DNA from: Labrenzia sp. R4_2
GTDB lineage: Bacteria > Pseudomonadota > Alphaproteobacteria > Rhizobiales > Stappiaceae
Assembly: GCF_017743865.1 (NCBI RefSeq)
Contig: NZ_JAGHRJ010000003.1
Coordinates: 62,001-126,000 of the forward strand
Reading direction: 5' to 3'
DNA length: 64,000 nucleotides
Shown piece after piece: positions 8,540 through 19,117 of the stretch. The number at the start of each line of letters is the position of its first letter. The stretch's first letter is position 1. Under the pieces are notes generated by a model. It saw only the letters and a list, made by a program, of their open reading frames with translations, had not been told where the DNA came from and did not search any database. The position numbers were made by a program, and so were the translations under genes.

Positions 8540-10420
8540 ATGCGAGCCGCTTGGCGTGCAAACGAAAAACCAGCGGTGACGGCAATACTGACAGGAGTTT
8601 TGTTGCTGGTCGCTGCAATCGCCAATCCCGCAGTGGCGCAAGATCCTCAGTGGAAACATGCTGCGGCTTTGAATGGCACGCCGAAATATGGCCCTGACGC
8701 CGAACATTTTGACTATGTAAACCCTGATGCGCCGAAAGGCGGCACAGTGCGCCTCGCAGCCCGCGGCGGGTTCGACACCTTCAACTTCCTGCCGCCCAAA
8801 GGTCAGCCTGCGCCTGGGATCTTGAACATTTACGAAAGCCTGATGGAACCGTCTCTCGATGAAGACGACATCAGCGCGCAGTACGGTGTTCTGGCAGATG
8901 GCGTCAGATACCCGGACGACTATTCTTGGGTCGAATACCGAATGAACCCGAACGCCAAATGGCATGACGGGCAGCCGGTGACGGCCGAAGATGTGATCTG
9001 GTCGTTTGAGAAATCAATCGAACTCAATCCGCAGCGGAAGTTTTACTACAAGAACGTCACCAATGCCGAAATCGTTGACGGCAGTATCGTTCGGTTCACG
9101 TTCGACACATCCGGCAACCGGGAACTTCCCAAGATCATGGGACAGCTCACAATTCTGCCAAAGCATTGGTGGGAAGGAACCAATGACAAGGGTGAGCCTC
9201 GGGATCTCTCCAAGAGTTCGCTGGAGCCGCCCCTGGGATCCGGTCAATACCGGATCAAGGACTTTTCGGCCAACCGGCAAGTGATCTACGAACGGGTCGA
9301 CGATTATTGGGGCGGGGATTTGCCGATCCGGGCCGGAACAGGAAATTTTGACGAGATCCGGTACGTCATCTTTCTGGACGATGCGGTTCAGTTCGAAGGC
9401 TTCAAAGGCGATCAATACGATTTTCATACCGAACGCAGCTCAAGCCAATGGGCAAAGCGGTATGATTTTCCAGCACTCCGCGACGGGCGGGTCGTGCGCG
9501 AGATCTTTCCCGACCGATCCACCGGCGTGATGCAGGGATACTTCCTGAACCTCAGAAGAGACAAGTTCAAGAACCCGGACGTGCGCCGGGCGCTGAACTA
9601 TGCCTATGATTTTGAAACCACCAACGAAATCATCTCTGCCAATCTTCTGAAACGCGTGAATTCCTATTTCTCAGGCACGGAACTGGCATCGTCAGGTCTG
9701 CCGACCGGAAAGGAACTAGAAATTCTTGAAGAAGTTCGCGATCAGGTGCCGCCGGAAGTCTTTACCGAAGAGTTCAAGAACCCGGTCGGCGGTTCCCCGC
9801 AAAATGTCCGGGCCAATTTGCGTGAGGCCGTCAAGCTTCTGCGCGGTGCCGGTTACAAACTCGAAGGGCGCCAGATGGTCGACGAGGCAACCGGTGAGCA
9901 GCTCACGATCGAGTTCCTTTACCGCGATAAGGCCAGTGAGCGCTCCCTGCTTCCCTACGCAAAAAATCTGGAGAGCATCGGCATCAAGGCTGTCTTGCGG
10001 CTTGTCGATACGTCCCAGTTCATAAATCGGGTTCGGGCACGCGACTTCGATGCGACGACCTTGGCGATCGGGCAGTCTTTGTCACCGGGGAACGAGCAAC
10101 GGGAGTATTGGGGGTCTGTCTCTGCCGACAATGCGAGCTCGGCCAACTACGGCGGCATCAAAAACCCAGCCATCGATCACCTGATCGACAAGGTGATCTT
10201 CGCAGAAGATCGTGAGACCCTTGTTGCTGCGACCCACGCCCTGGACCGTGTCCTGTTATGGAACCACTACGTGGTGCCGCAGTTCTACGTCGATGAGACC
10301 CGAACAGCGCGTTGGGACCGGTTCTCTCACCCTGAAAACATGCCGGAATACAGCACCGGGTTCCCGGAGATCTGGTGGTATGACGAAGATAAGGCAGCAA
10401 AAACCGGAGCAGTACAATGA
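8540..10420 (+). CDS. yejA: Oligopeptide ABC transporter substrate-binding protein (YejA-type), first copy
   Basis: 626-residue family 5 extracellular solute-binding protein. A Sec signal peptide ends near residue 33 (AVAQ). The mature part begins with the YejA-like segment GPDAEHFDYVNPDAPKGGTV, and WHDGQPVTAEDVIWSFEKS is the classical SBP_bac_5 signature region. Such proteins deliver peptides (in E. coli, microcin C; in rhizobia, host antimicrobial peptides) to the inner-membrane permease. The first gene of the five-gene importer operon. The ATG at 8540 is preferred over a GTG one codon earlier because GGAG at 8530-8533 is then six bases away. The next gene overlaps by four bases. Confidence 0.94.
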   Translation: MRAAWRANEKPAVTAILTGVLLLVAAIANPAVAQDPQWKHAAALNGTPKYGPDAEHFDYVNPDAPKGGTVRLAARGGFDTFNFLPPKGQPAPGILNIYESLMEPSLDEDDISAQYGVLADGVRYPDDYSWVEYRMNPNAKWHDGQPVTAEDVIWSFEKSIELNPQRKFYYKNVTNAEIVDGSIVRFTFDTSGNRELPKIMGQLTILPKHWWEGTNDKGEPRDLSKSSLEPPLGSGQYRIKDFSANRQVIYERVDDYWGGDLPIRAGTGNFDEIRYVIFLDDAVQFEGFKGDQYDFHTERSSSQWAKRYDFPALRDGRVVREIFPDRSTGVMQGYFLNLRRDKFKNPDVRRALNYAYDFETTNEIISANLLKRVNSYFSGTELASSGLPTGKELEILEEVRDQVPPEVFTEEFKNPVGGSPQNVRANLREAVKLLRGAGYKLEGRQMVDEATGEQLTIEFLYRDKASERSLLPYAKNLESIGIKAVLRLVDTSQFINRVRARDFDATTLAIGQSLSPGNEQREYWGSVSADNASSANYGGIKNPAIDHLIDKVIFAEDRETLVAATHALDRVLLWNHYVVPQFYVDETRTARWDRFSHPENMPEYSTGFPEIWWYDEDKAAKTGAVQ

Positions 10421-12309
10421 CGAACCGTCAGGGGCCGGACCGACGGCAGGTCTTGAAGCTCTCCGCAGCAACAGCACTTGCGGCTGCATCCGGACCGCTT
10501 CTCTCACGGGCAGCATATTCAGCCGGTGAGAGCACAGGCCCACGTCATGGCCTTTCAGTGTTTGGAGACCTGAAATATGGGCCGGACTTCACGCACTTTG
10601 ACTACGTAAACCCGGACGCGCCTAAGGGCGGAACGTTCAATTTTCAAGCGCCGTACTGGTCCTTCAATCAGAATGTTCTGACTTACAACACCTTCAATTC
10701 TTTTATTTTGAAAGGGGATGCACCGCCGCGGATGGAGCTGTGTTTCGATACTCTGATGGTCAGGGCCTATGATGAACCGGATGCGGTTTATGGGCTCGTC
10801 GCAGAAAGTGTTGAGGTCTCCGAAGACGGCAATCGCTTCATCTTCAATTTGCGGCCTGAAGCGAAGTTCCATGATGGCTCAAAGTTGACGGCTGAAGATG
10901 TTGCCTTCTCCATGCTGCTTCTCAAAGAGCACGGCCATCCGAACATCAGTCAGCCGATGCGGGTTCTGACCGATGCGGAAGTTCTCGACGAACATCGCGT
11001 CGCTCTGCAGTTTGATGGGACACAGTCCCGCAATTATCCGCTCGGTGTCGCCGCCGGTTACCCGATCTTTTCAAAACGCTACTACACGGCCTACGACTTT
11101 GAGCAGAGTACGCTGACCCCGCCGCTGTCGTCGGGCCCTTATAAGGTTGGCAAACACGCTGTCGGGCGTTTTGTCGAATACCACAAGGTCGATGACTATT
11201 GGGCCAATGACCTTCCCGTGCTGCGCGGACAGAAAAACTTCCAGATCGTGCGAGTGGAGTTCTTCCGAGAGCGCCAGGTTGCTTTTGAGGCCTTCAAAAA
11301 AGGAACCGTCCGCTACCGCGAGGAATTTTCGTCAAAGAACTGGGCGACCGAATACAATTTCCCGGCGGTCGAAGATGGCAGGGTGGTGACAAAGGTCTTT
11401 CCGGACGGCCGTCCCTCCGGCGCGCAAGGTTGGTTTCTCAACACGCGCCGCGAGAAGTTCAAGGACCCGCGTGTGCGCGAAGCCCTTGGCTACGCGTTTG
11501 ACTTCGAATGGTCCAACAAGAACCTCTTTTACGATCTTTATCAAAGAACGCAGTCGTACTTCGAAAACTCGGAGATGAAGGCCGAAGGCGTGCCCCAGGG
11601 CGCGGAGCTGGCTTTGTTGGAGCCTTACCGGGATCAACTGCCGGAAGCTGTCTTCGGGGAGCCCGTGACGCCGCCGGTCAGCGATGGGTCGGGTTTTGAC
11701 CGTGGACTGCTGCGCCGGGCTAATGAGCTTTTGCGGGAGGCAGGATACACGCGCGACGGATCAAACCTTGTCGGACCAGACGGCAAACCGTTCACTATCG
11801 AATTTCTGAACAATACAACGTCGTTTGAACGGATCGTCAATCCATTCATCAAGAACCTGAAGCGCCTCGGTGTCGACGCAACTTTCCGGGTCGTGGACGG
11901 AGCCCAGTATCAGGCCCGCTTGAACGAGTTCGACTTCGACATAGCCAGCCGCCGGTTTGCCTTCAGTGCCACATTGTCTGATCCGATCCGGGAGTACTGG
12001 ACCACCCGCTCAGCCACTGTGCCGGGAAGCAGCAATCTTGCCGGCATTTCCGATCCCGTGATTGATGCCTTGACCGACAAAGTCCTGGCGGCGCAGTCCA
12101 AGGAGGAAATGGTCACCGCAGCCCGAGCGATCGACCGTGTCTTGCGTGCCGGTTACTATTGGATCCCGCAATGGTACAAGAACACCCATTCGGTGGCCAT
12201 CTGGGACATGTTCGGTTTTCCACCGGAACCGCCAAAGTATTTCTTCCCCGTGGAAGATCTTTGGTGGATAGATCCGGAAAAAGCCAAAATCATTGAAGAT
12301 GCCGGTTAG
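10417..12309 (+). CDS. yejA: Oligopeptide ABC transporter substrate-binding protein (YejA-type), second copy
   Basis: 630-residue paralogue of the preceding protein. It keeps the same opening of the mature part (GPDFTHFDYVNPDAPKGGTF) and the signature FHDGSKLTAEDVAFSMLLLK. Unlike the first copy it carries a twin-arginine-like signal (DRRQVLKLSAATALAAA, about residues 8-24), so it may be exported folded by Tat. The start overlaps the previous stop (ATGA), implying coupled translation and balanced expression. Two binding proteins feeding one permease suggests a broadened peptide range. This tandem yejA arrangement is known from other Rhizobiales. Confidence 0.93.
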   Translation: MTNRQGPDRRQVLKLSAATALAAASGPLLSRAAYSAGESTGPRHGLSVFGDLKYGPDFTHFDYVNPDAPKGGTFNFQAPYWSFNQNVLTYNTFNSFILKGDAPPRMELCFDTLMVRAYDEPDAVYGLVAESVEVSEDGNRFIFNLRPEAKFHDGSKLTAEDVAFSMLLLKEHGHPNISQPMRVLTDAEVLDEHRVALQFDGTQSRNYPLGVAAGYPIFSKRYYTAYDFEQSTLTPPLSSGPYKVGKHAVGRFVEYHKVDDYWANDLPVLRGQKNFQIVRVEFFRERQVAFEAFKKGTVRYREEFSSKNWATEYNFPAVEDGRVVTKVFPDGRPSGAQGWFLNTRREKFKDPRVREALGYAFDFEWSNKNLFYDLYQRTQSYFENSEMKAEGVPQGAELALLEPYRDQLPEAVFGEPVTPPVSDGSGFDRGLLRRANELLREAGYTRDGSNLVGPDGKPFTIEFLNNTTSFERIVNPFIKNLKRLGVDATFRVVDGAQYQARLNEFDFDIASRRFAFSATLSDPIREYWTTRSATVPGSSNLAGISDPVIDALTDKVLAAQSKEEMVTAARAIDRVLRAGYYWIPQWYKNTHSVAIWDMFGFPPEPPKYFFPVEDLWWIDPEKAKIIEDAG

Positions 12310-12373
12310 AAAATAACAGACACTCTCTAAGCTCGGTTTTCGAGCTGAGACGCAAAGGGATAAAAAGACCCCT

Positions 12374-13495
12374 ATGGGCGCTTATATTCTCCGCCGTTTG
12401 TTGCTGATGATCCCGACCCTTGTCGGGATCATGGCAATCAATTTTTTCATCATACAGTTTGCACCCGGTGGACCGGTTGAACGCGTTATTGCGCAGATCT
12501 CCGGCACGGATGTCGATGCGACATCGCGCATCAGCGGTGGCGGCAGCGATATGGGAAACATCGGCAATGAATCGTCCGGCGCAAGCGCGGGCGGTGGTGA
12601 CAGTGTGACGTCCAAGTATCGCGGCGCTCAGGGGCTGGATCCGGAATTCATCAAGGAGCTGGAAGCGCAATTCGGGTTCGACAAGCCGCCGCTGGAACGG
12701 TTCTTGAACATGCTCTGGAATTATGCGCGGTTTGATTTCGGTGAGAGTTACTTCCGAGACATTCGCATCCTCGACCTGATCGCCGAAAAACTGCCCGTGT
12801 CGATCTCGCTCGGTCTGTGGATGACGCTGATTTCCTATGCGGTCTCGATCCCGCTTGGCATCCGCAAGGCGGTCAGCGATGGCTCGCGCTTTGATGTTTG
12901 GACCTCCGGGGTGATTGTGGTCGCCTATGCAATTCCCGGGTTCTTGTTTGCTGTCCTCTTGATCGTCCTCTTCGCCGGCGGGTCCTTCTGGGACATCTTC
13001 CCGCTGAGGGGATTGGTGTCCGACAATTGGGAGAGCCTGTCTTGGCCGGAACGGATCCTTGATTATTTCTGGCACCTGGCCTTGCCACTGACAGCGATGG
13101 TTCTGTCGGCTTTTGCGACAACCACGCTGCTCACCAAAAATTCCTTCCTCGATGAGATCCGCAAGCAATATGTGATCACCGCGCGCGCAAAAGGGTTGAC
13201 GGAAAGCCAGGTTCTTTACGGCCATGTGTTCCGGAACGCGATGCTGATCGTGGTGGCCGGTTTCCCGGGCGCTTTCATCTCGTCCTTCTTTGCCGGTTCC
13301 CTGTTGATCGAGACGATCTTTTCGCTGGATGGTCTCGGGCTGCTCGGTTTTGAATCCATCATCAATCGCGATTACGCGGTGGTCTTTGCAACGCTGTACA
13401 TTTTCTCGCTGATGGGACTTCTGGTGAATCTCATCTCTGACCTCACCTACACCTGGATCGATCCGCGGATCGATTTTGAAAGCCGGGAGGTGTGA
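12374..13495 (+). CDS. yejB: Peptide ABC transporter permease YejB
   Basis: 373-residue inner-membrane permease of the DppB/OppB class. The N-terminal segment [20 protein letters not shown] is a typical first helix. A hydrophilic glycine/serine-rich insertion (about residues 45-80) is characteristic of YejB. Five further membrane helices follow, and the EAA loop that docks the ATPase lies near 255-275 ([20 protein letters not shown]). It lies 64 bases after the second binding protein and 4 bases before yejE. A 409-codon open frame on the opposite strand is a shadow. Confidence 0.95.
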   Translation: MGAYILRRLLLMIPTLVGIMAINFFIIQFAPGGPVERVIAQISGTDVDATSRISGGGSDMGNIGNESSGASAGGGDSVTSKYRGAQGLDPEFIKELEAQFGFDKPPLERFLNMLWNYARFDFGESYFRDIRILDLIAEKLPVSISLGLWMTLISYAVSIPLGIRKAVSDGSRFDVWTSGVIVVAYAIPGFLFAVLLIVLFAGGSFWDIFPLRGLVSDNWESLSWPERILDYFWHLALPLTAMVLSAFATTTLLTKNSFLDEIRKQYVITARAKGLTESQVLYGHVFRNAMLIVVAGFPGAFISSFFAGSLLIETIFSLDGLGLLGFESIINRDYAVVFATLYIFSLMGLLVNLISDLTYTWIDPRIDFESREV

Positions 13496-13499
13496 GGCA

Positions 13500-14684
13500 A
13501 TGGACAGTCGTCTGAACAAGGACCTCGAAAACGCCGGCTACGATGTGTTGAACCCGCTGGCGGAGGAAACGGCACCACCGCCCAAAAAAATGCGCCTGTC
13601 GCCGATCAACCAGCGGCGCCTTGCCAACTTCAAGGCCAATCGCCGGGGTTACTGGTCGCTCTGGATTTTTCTGGTGCTGTTTGTGCTCGCCATGGGCGCC
13701 GAGTTCTTGACCAACGACCGGCCAATCCTCGTCTCCTACAACGGCGAGATACTGACCCCGGTCTTCGTCGATTACCCGGAAGAAAAGTTTGGCGGCTTTC
13801 TGGCAATCACCGACTATCGGGATCCGTTCATCCAGGAAGAGATCGAAGCGAACGGCTGGATGCTCTGGCCGCCGGTGCGGTACTCCTACCGTACCGTGAA
13901 CCATGAAATACCGGTGCCCGCGCCAGCCCCGCCGTCGTGGATGCTGGATAAGGAAGAGCGGTGTCAGCGCTACCCGATGGGTGCGGACGATCCGAACTGC
14001 GTCATGGGCAACTGGAACTGGCTCGGCACAGATGATCAGGGCCGCGATGTTCTGGCGCGTCTAGTCTACGGCTTCCGCATCTCGGTCCTGTTTGGTCTGG
14101 CCCTGACCCTGGCATCCTCGGTGATCGGCATCGCGGCCGGGGCCGTGCAGGGCTATTATGGCGGCTGGGTGGACCTGATCTTCCAGCGCTTCATTGAGAT
14201 TTGGACAGCCATCCCGACGCTGTATCTCATTCTGATTGTGTCCTCGGTTCTCATTCCCGGATTCTGGACGCTTTTCACAATCCTGCTCGCCTTCTCTTGG
14301 GTGGCGCTGGTGGGCGTCGTGCGCGCCGAGTTTCTGCGGGGCCGGAACTTTGAATACATATCGGCGGCACGCGCGCTGGGCGTGTCCAACGGTGTGATTA
14401 TGTGGCGGCACCTGTTGCCGAATGCGATGGTGGCAACACTCACCTTCATGCCCTTCATCCTGAACGGATCTATCTCGACCCTGACGGCGCTGGATTTCCT
14501 CGGCTTTGGTCTGCCGCCTGGGTCCGCATCGCTTGGCGAACTGCTCGCACAGGGCAAGAACAACCTTCAGGCGCCTTGGCTGGGCATCACCGGGTTCTTG
14601 GTGATCTCGCTGATGCTGAGTTTGTTGATTTTCATTGGCGAAGCCGTGCGCGATGCGTTCGATCCGCGCAAGAGCCTGGCATAG
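13500..14684 (+). CDS. yejE: Peptide ABC transporter permease YejE
   Basis: 394-residue permease of the DppC/OppC class, partner of YejB. After a cytoplasmic N-terminal tail (about residues 1-50) comes a first helix, a large periplasmic loop (about 75-165, the normal YejE position) and five more helices. The EAA-type loop is ARALGVSNGVIMWRHLLPNA near 282-301. The start at ATG 13500 has a GGGAGG site upstream; an ATG at 13476 overlapping yejB is possible but less well placed. yejF starts 10 bases after the stop. Confidence 0.95.
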   Translation: MDSRLNKDLENAGYDVLNPLAEETAPPPKKMRLSPINQRRLANFKANRRGYWSLWIFLVLFVLAMGAEFLTNDRPILVSYNGEILTPVFVDYPEEKFGGFLAITDYRDPFIQEEIEANGWMLWPPVRYSYRTVNHEIPVPAPAPPSWMLDKEERCQRYPMGADDPNCVMGNWNWLGTDDQGRDVLARLVYGFRISVLFGLALTLASSVIGIAAGAVQGYYGGWVDLIFQRFIEIWTAIPTLYLILIVSSVLIPGFWTLFTILLAFSWVALVGVVRAEFLRGRNFEYISAARALGVSNGVIMWRHLLPNAMVATLTFMPFILNGSISTLTALDFLGFGLPPGSASLGELLAQGKNNLQAPWLGITGFLVISLMLSLLIFIGEAVRDAFDPRKSLA

Positions 14685-14694
14685 GGAGGCAGAG

Positions 14695-16326
14695 ATGACC
14701 AAAGACACGCTCGTCTCCATTCAGGATCTCTCGGTCGCCTTCACGCAGGGCGGCAGGGAAACACTTGCAGTCGACCGGATCTCCTTTGACATCAACAAGG
14801 GGGAAACCGTTGCGCTGGTTGGCGAAAGTGGGTCCGGAAAATCGGTCTCGGCTTTGTCGGTCCTGAAACTTCTGCCGTACCCGGCTGCCTCCCACCCGAC
14901 CGGCAAAATTGTCAAGGATGGCGTTGACCTCCTGCAGGCAAATGCCAACGAGATGCGCAAGGTGCGCGGCAACGAGATCTCGATGATCTTTCAGGAGCCG
15001 ATGACCTCGCTCAACCCTTTGCATACGGTCGAGCGTCAGATCTCCGAAATCTTAAAAGTACACCGGGGCATGAGCGACACCCAGTCCCGCGCGCGGGTTC
15101 TGGAACTCATGAATCAGGTCGGCATCCGGGATCCGGAATCCCGCCTTGGGTCTTATCCGCACCAGCTTTCCGGCGGGCAGCGGCAGCGTGTCATGATTGC
15201 GATGGCGCTTGCGAACGAACCGGACCTTTTGATCGCTGACGAACCGACAACCGCGCTCGACGTGACCGTGCAAGCGCAGATCCTGGAACTGTTGAAGGAT
15301 CTGCAGCGCCAGCAGGGCATGGCCATGCTGTTCATAACCCATGACCTCGGCATCGTGCGTAAGTTTGCCGACCGGGTCTGCGTGATGACCGGCGGTAAGA
15401 TCGTTGAGCAGGGCCCGGTCGTCGAAATTTTCGACAATCCGCAACACGACTACACCAAGCATCTTCTGGCGGCAGAGCCTAAAGGCAACCCGCCGGAAAC
15501 GGACAAGACCAAGCCGATCGTCGTGCAGGCGGACGACCTGAAGGTCTGGTTCCCGATCAAGCGCGGGTTCTTGCGCCGGACCGTGGATCATGTGAAGGCC
15601 GTTGACGGCATTGATGTTACCGTGCGCGAGGGACAAACGCTCGGGATCGTGGGCGAGAGTGGGTCAGGTAAGACCACACTTGGCCTTGCGATCTTGAGAA
15701 TGATTTCCTCCACCGGCCGCATCGCCTTCAATGGTCAGGACATTCAGGAAAACTCTTGGAAGGAAATGCGGCCTTTGCGCCGCGACATGCAGATTGTGTT
15801 TCAAGACCCGTTTGGGGCGCTTTCCCCGCGCATGTCTGTCGCAGACATTGTTGGGGAAGGTCTTCAGGTGCACTTCCCGGGCATTTCTTCTGAAGAGCGG
15901 GACCGGAAAGTCGCTGGCGCGCTGGAAGAGGTAGGACTGGACGCTTCCACGCGTCACCGCTACCCGCATGAGTTCTCAGGTGGTCAGCGCCAGCGCATCT
16001 CCATTGCCCGTGCGATGGTGCTAGAGCCAAAATTTGTCATGCTGGACGAACCGACGTCAGCACTGGATATGAGTGTTCAGGCGCAGGTGGTCGATCTCTT
16101 GCGGGACCTGCAAAAGGCGCATGGATTGGCATACCTCTTCATATCTCATGACTTGAAAGTGGTGCGGGCCCTCGCCAACGAAGTTGTCGTCATGCGGCAG
16201 GGCAAGGTGGTGGAATCCGGCCCGGCTGAAAAGATCTTCGACGCGCCGGAAACCGATTACACAAAAGCGCTTATGGCAGCAGCATTCCGGCTGGAGACGG
16301 CACCGGAAGGTGTCGTCAGTGTCTGA
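14695..16326 (+). CDS. yejF: Peptide ABC transporter ATP-binding protein YejF (two nucleotide-binding domains)
   Basis: 543 residues with two fused ABC ATPase domains, as in YejF. The N-terminal domain has Walker A GESGSGKS near residue 43, signature LSGGQRQR near 160 and Walker B LLIADEPT. The C-terminal domain repeats these at about 320 ([11 protein letters not shown]), 431 (FSGGQRQR) and [12 protein letters not shown]. Each domain ends with an oligopeptide/dipeptide-type C-terminal extension. It powers uptake through YejB/YejE. The ATG at 14695 follows AGGGAGG. Last gene of the yejA-A-B-E-F operon. Confidence 0.96.
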   Translation: MTKDTLVSIQDLSVAFTQGGRETLAVDRISFDINKGETVALVGESGSGKSVSALSVLKLLPYPAASHPTGKIVKDGVDLLQANANEMRKVRGNEISMIFQEPMTSLNPLHTVERQISEILKVHRGMSDTQSRARVLELMNQVGIRDPESRLGSYPHQLSGGQRQRVMIAMALANEPDLLIADEPTTALDVTVQAQILELLKDLQRQQGMAMLFITHDLGIVRKFADRVCVMTGGKIVEQGPVVEIFDNPQHDYTKHLLAAEPKGNPPETDKTKPIVVQADDLKVWFPIKRGFLRRTVDHVKAVDGIDVTVREGQTLGIVGESGSGKTTLGLAILRMISSTGRIAFNGQDIQENSWKEMRPLRRDMQIVFQDPFGALSPRMSVADIVGEGLQVHFPGISSEERDRKVAGALEEVGLDASTRHRYPHEFSGGQRQRISIARAMVLEPKFVMLDEPTSALDMSVQAQVVDLLRDLQKAHGLAYLFISHDLKVVRALANEVVVMRQGKVVESGPAEKIFDAPETDYTKALMAAAFRLETAPEGVVSV

Positions 16327-16353
16327 TCTTTTAACACCGCTTTGGTCAGTAGG

Positions 16354-17103
16354 ATGACCACGCGCATCGCCGCCATTGAATTGAACGTCTCTGATCCGGC
16401 GATACTGGCAGACTTTTATTGCCGGACTTTGGGCATGATCCGATCTGAACGGGATGGCCATGTCGCTGTTGGATATGGGGCCGATGGTGCTGTTCTTCTG
16501 CTGAAACAATCAAACAGCTCAGACCGATATCGGCACGAACGCTCCGACCGGTACTGGAAAATCGGGGTGACATTGCCGGACCTTGACTGCGCACATGCCG
16601 TCTTGGCCGCACAAGGCGTTTCTGCATCTGCACCGCATCAATTCCGCGATGTCGGCTATCTAAGCCATCTTGAAGACCCGGAAGGCCATATCATCGAGTT
16701 GCTTCAGCACACTTTTGAGGGTGTCCCGAAAACAGAAACGGGGGATTTGGAACGCCCGCTCGGCGGCGGTGCGGAGATTGGATTGGTCACGCTTCGGTCC
16801 AGCGACATTGAGGCAGACCTTGCGCAGTGTGAGGAAGAATTTGGCCTGCGTTACCTGGTCCGCGAACAACTGCCGGAACTCGGGTTCGATCTTTATTTCT
16901 TGGGAAAACGGAACGAGACAGCGCCAGACCCAAATCCGGATGCACTCATTAACCGTCCGTGGATCTACCAACGCCCATATACCGTGCTTGAATTTCAGCA
17001 CCTCCGGAATGGCATTGATGTCCAGTGGCCAATGCCCACGCAAAAGGGATACGCTTGTATCAAAGTGGACGGCCGGGCCTCTCCCGATCAAGGTTTTATC
17101 TGA
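16354..17103 (+). CDS. VOC-superfamily protein with two glyoxalase-type modules
   Basis: 249 residues. The first vicinal-oxygen-chelate module (about 1-120) shows ELNVSDPAILADFYCRTLGM and ends with EDPEGHIIELLQH, a typical metal-ligand strand. A second, less conserved module (about 135-249) contains LRSSDIEADLAQCEEEFGL and TVLEFQH. Such proteins act as dioxygenases, glyoxalases or antibiotic-binding proteins; the reaction cannot be assigned. It follows yejF by 27 bases on the same strand and could be cotranscribed, though no functional link is evident. The ribosome site is weak, so the start is provisional (TTG 16342 is an alternative). Confidence 0.8.
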   Translation: MTTRIAAIELNVSDPAILADFYCRTLGMIRSERDGHVAVGYGADGAVLLLKQSNSSDRYRHERSDRYWKIGVTLPDLDCAHAVLAAQGVSASAPHQFRDVGYLSHLEDPEGHIIELLQHTFEGVPKTETGDLERPLGGGAEIGLVTLRSSDIEADLAQCEEEFGLRYLVREQLPELGFDLYFLGKRNETAPDPNPDALINRPWIYQRPYTVLEFQHLRNGIDVQWPMPTQKGYACIKVDGRASPDQGFI

Positions 17104-17132
17104 CCAGACAGGCAGATTTCGAAGAGCAGTGC

Positions 17133-17759
17133 TCAAACCGCGTCGGGGCAGCGCTCCAGGCCGTCTTCACCACCGATCTCTGCCATCTGCTCTTCCAGAT
17201 CGAAATTGCGGACGAGAGTTATAAACCCGCCCAATTCGGCAGCCTTTAAGAAGGTGCTGACACGGATTTCAGACGGCCTTTCATCGGTCAGAAGACAGCC
17301 AGTCACACCGATGCTCAAATTACCCTCAACCTTCTCCCGATCACTTTTGGACATAGAGGCCATGTGCTTTTGAAAACTGCGGAAGAACGGCACGTTTTCC
17401 TCCGGAATCCGATAGACTTCCAGGCGATAACCGGTCTGCAGTTCCTGCGATAACTCAGCCTTGTCCGCCTTGGATTCTGTTTCCTCAAAGGCAAGCTTTT
17501 CTTCCATCAAGACAGTGCCATCCGCCTTGCGTTTGATCGTCAGGGCTATGGTCGCCCCACCTTCGGGAATACGGATTGCATCCGGGTATTTAACCGCGAG
17601 ACGCAAAGCGCCGGGATCTGTTTCCAGCATGTCGAACTGGCTGAGCTTGGCAATGGTGGCCAAAGGAACGTGGCCACACGCTGACATCAAACCACCAAGC
17701 ATGAGGACCAGAACCAGCTTGGCAATTCCCGGTCGAGCGGGCGTTTTGTGAGCAAACAT
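17133..17759 (-). CDS. Putative lipoprotein of unknown function
   Basis: 208 residues. The N-terminus has a basic segment, a hydrophobic core and a lipobox GLMSAC, with the lipidated cysteine near residue 28, so it should be anchored in the outer or inner membrane. The rest is soluble, mixed alpha/beta and rich in Glu and Lys. I do not recognise a family. It converges on the VOC gene and lies downstream of the transglycosylase gene on the same strand, 79 bases away across an AT-rich gap, so it may have its own promoter. Confidence 0.75.
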   Translation of the reverse strand: MFAHKTPARPGIAKLVLVLMLGGLMSACGHVPLATIAKLSQFDMLETDPGALRLAVKYPDAIRIPEGGATIALTIKRKADGTVLMEEKLAFEETESKADKAELSQELQTGYRLEVYRIPEENVPFFRSFQKHMASMSKSDREKVEGNLSIGVTGCLLTDERPSEIRVSTFLKAAELGGFITLVRNFDLEEQMAEIGGEDGLERCPDAV

Positions 17760-17838
17760 CAGTATCTCCCGAAAAATCGGGATGATGATTATCGCAAAAC
17801 AATAAGAAATAAAATCAAAAAATTAATTTGAGTGCTAA

Positions 17839-19053
17839 TTATCCTACCCAGCAGGTCGCAAAGAAACCATTCTTCTCTTGGTCCTTACCGATGGAGCGGC
17901 GGGTCTTGAAACCGATGAGACCATCTGCACCGCCGACATCATGACCATCGCCTTCCAGGCGCAATTGAAGATTGCGCACAGCACCTCGGGTGGTGTCCTT
18001 CATTGGTTTCCAATCGCCCACAAAGCTTTTGTTCGAGCCATACCGGTCTGCGAGGTGCCCGACAAACAGCGCGTAGGTGTCGCTCTCATTGTATTCCTTG
18101 ATGACATAGAAGTTGTCGGTGGCAATGAAAGCCGGACCATAGCGGCCGGCCGGCAGCAAGATGTTGCCCGGCTGGTTGATCTCGTGATTTGGGAAAGGGC
18201 GTCCACTGACCCGTGTGACACCTTCAGCTACAAACCTTGAGATCGGTTGCCGGTTGTCCGGCCCTTCGCGGGTGCAGGAGACCGTATTCGGCAAGCGGAC
18301 CTCATAGCCCCAGTCCCGGCCGCTTACCCAGCCATGTTTGGCCAGGTAGTTTGCGATTGACGCCATTGTATCCACTTCCGACGTCCAGATGTTTCGCCGT
18401 CCATCGCCGTCAAAGTCGACGGCATATTTCAGATACGATGAAGGCAAAAACTGGGGTTGTCCCATGGCGCCACCCCACGAACTGCGCAAGGTTTTTCTGG
18501 AAACGTCGCCGGTTTGCAGGATTTGCAAGGCAGCAATCAATTCGCCCTTGAAGAAATCAGCCCGCTGCCCCATGAAGGCCCGGGTTGCCAGAACACGAAC
18601 GGCATCATGCGGGATCTCGGCACCGCCATAGCCAGATTCTCTGGCCCAGATCGCAAGTATGATCCGTTTCGGAACACCATAACGCGCTTCTATTTTTTGA
18701 AGAGTTGACGCGTGCTTTTGCATAAGCCGGCGGCCGCCGGGCACGAGTGCATTGAACTGATTGTCGCGGAAATAGCGCGCAGGCGAGCGGAACTCAGCCT
18801 GGAAATTGACCTTGGGAGGAGCACCCTTGCCGCCCGGACCAACGAGGCCCGGCAGCGATGTATCTGGTGTCAGGCCCCTCAGTTCCCTGTCCAAGGTTGC
18901 TTGTGAGACGCCCGCTTGTCTTGCCGCTGGGACAACGGCCGAAGCCATGAACTGACGGAATTGCTGGTCGTACTGGCCGGCGAGTGCCAGACCTGATGGC
19001 AAGATTGAAAGGCTGAGGGCGAGCGTGGCAAGGCGCAGCGCTTTGGCAATCAC
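17839..19053 (-). CDS. Lytic murein transglycosylase (MltB/SLT_2 family) with C-terminal peptidoglycan-binding domain
   Basis: 404-residue exported enzyme. The signal peptide ends near residue 25 (LALA). The catalytic domain (about 30-325) contains IWARESGYG near residue 157, whose glutamate is the general acid, plus SSWGGAMGQPQFLPSSYLKYA and DFDGDGRRNIW, all typical of MltB-like lytic transglycosylases. The last 60 residues form a peptidoglycan-binding type 1 domain (NLQLRLEGDGHDVGGADGLI). It cleaves glycan strands in the periplasm with 1,6-anhydro product formation. No obvious operon partner; the start is clear from the signal peptide. Confidence 0.93.
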   Translation of the reverse strand: MIAKALRLATLALSLSILPSGLALAGQYDQQFRQFMASAVVPAARQAGVSQATLDRELRGLTPDTSLPGLVGPGGKGAPPKVNFQAEFRSPARYFRDNQFNALVPGGRRLMQKHASTLQKIEARYGVPKRIILAIWARESGYGGAEIPHDAVRVLATRAFMGQRADFFKGELIAALQILQTGDVSRKTLRSSWGGAMGQPQFLPSSYLKYAVDFDGDGRRNIWTSEVDTMASIANYLAKHGWVSGRDWGYEVRLPNTVSCTREGPDNRQPISRFVAEGVTRVSGRPFPNHEINQPGNILLPAGRYGPAFIATDNFYVIKEYNESDTYALFVGHLADRYGSNKSFVGDWKPMKDTTRGAVRNLQLRLEGDGHDVGGADGLIGFKTRRSIGKDQEKNGFFATCWVG

Positions 19054-19117
19054 GGCTTAGTCTCCATACATCGGGAGTACAGAGACTATCACGAAGACAA
19101 GCGTCAACCGACAGCTG

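Noticed and set aside
12290..13519. 409-codon open frame on the minus strand opposite yejB
   Set aside because: The plus strand encodes a clear membrane permease in an operon; the opposite frame is a low-complexity Gln/Arg/His-rich shadow with no ribosome site.
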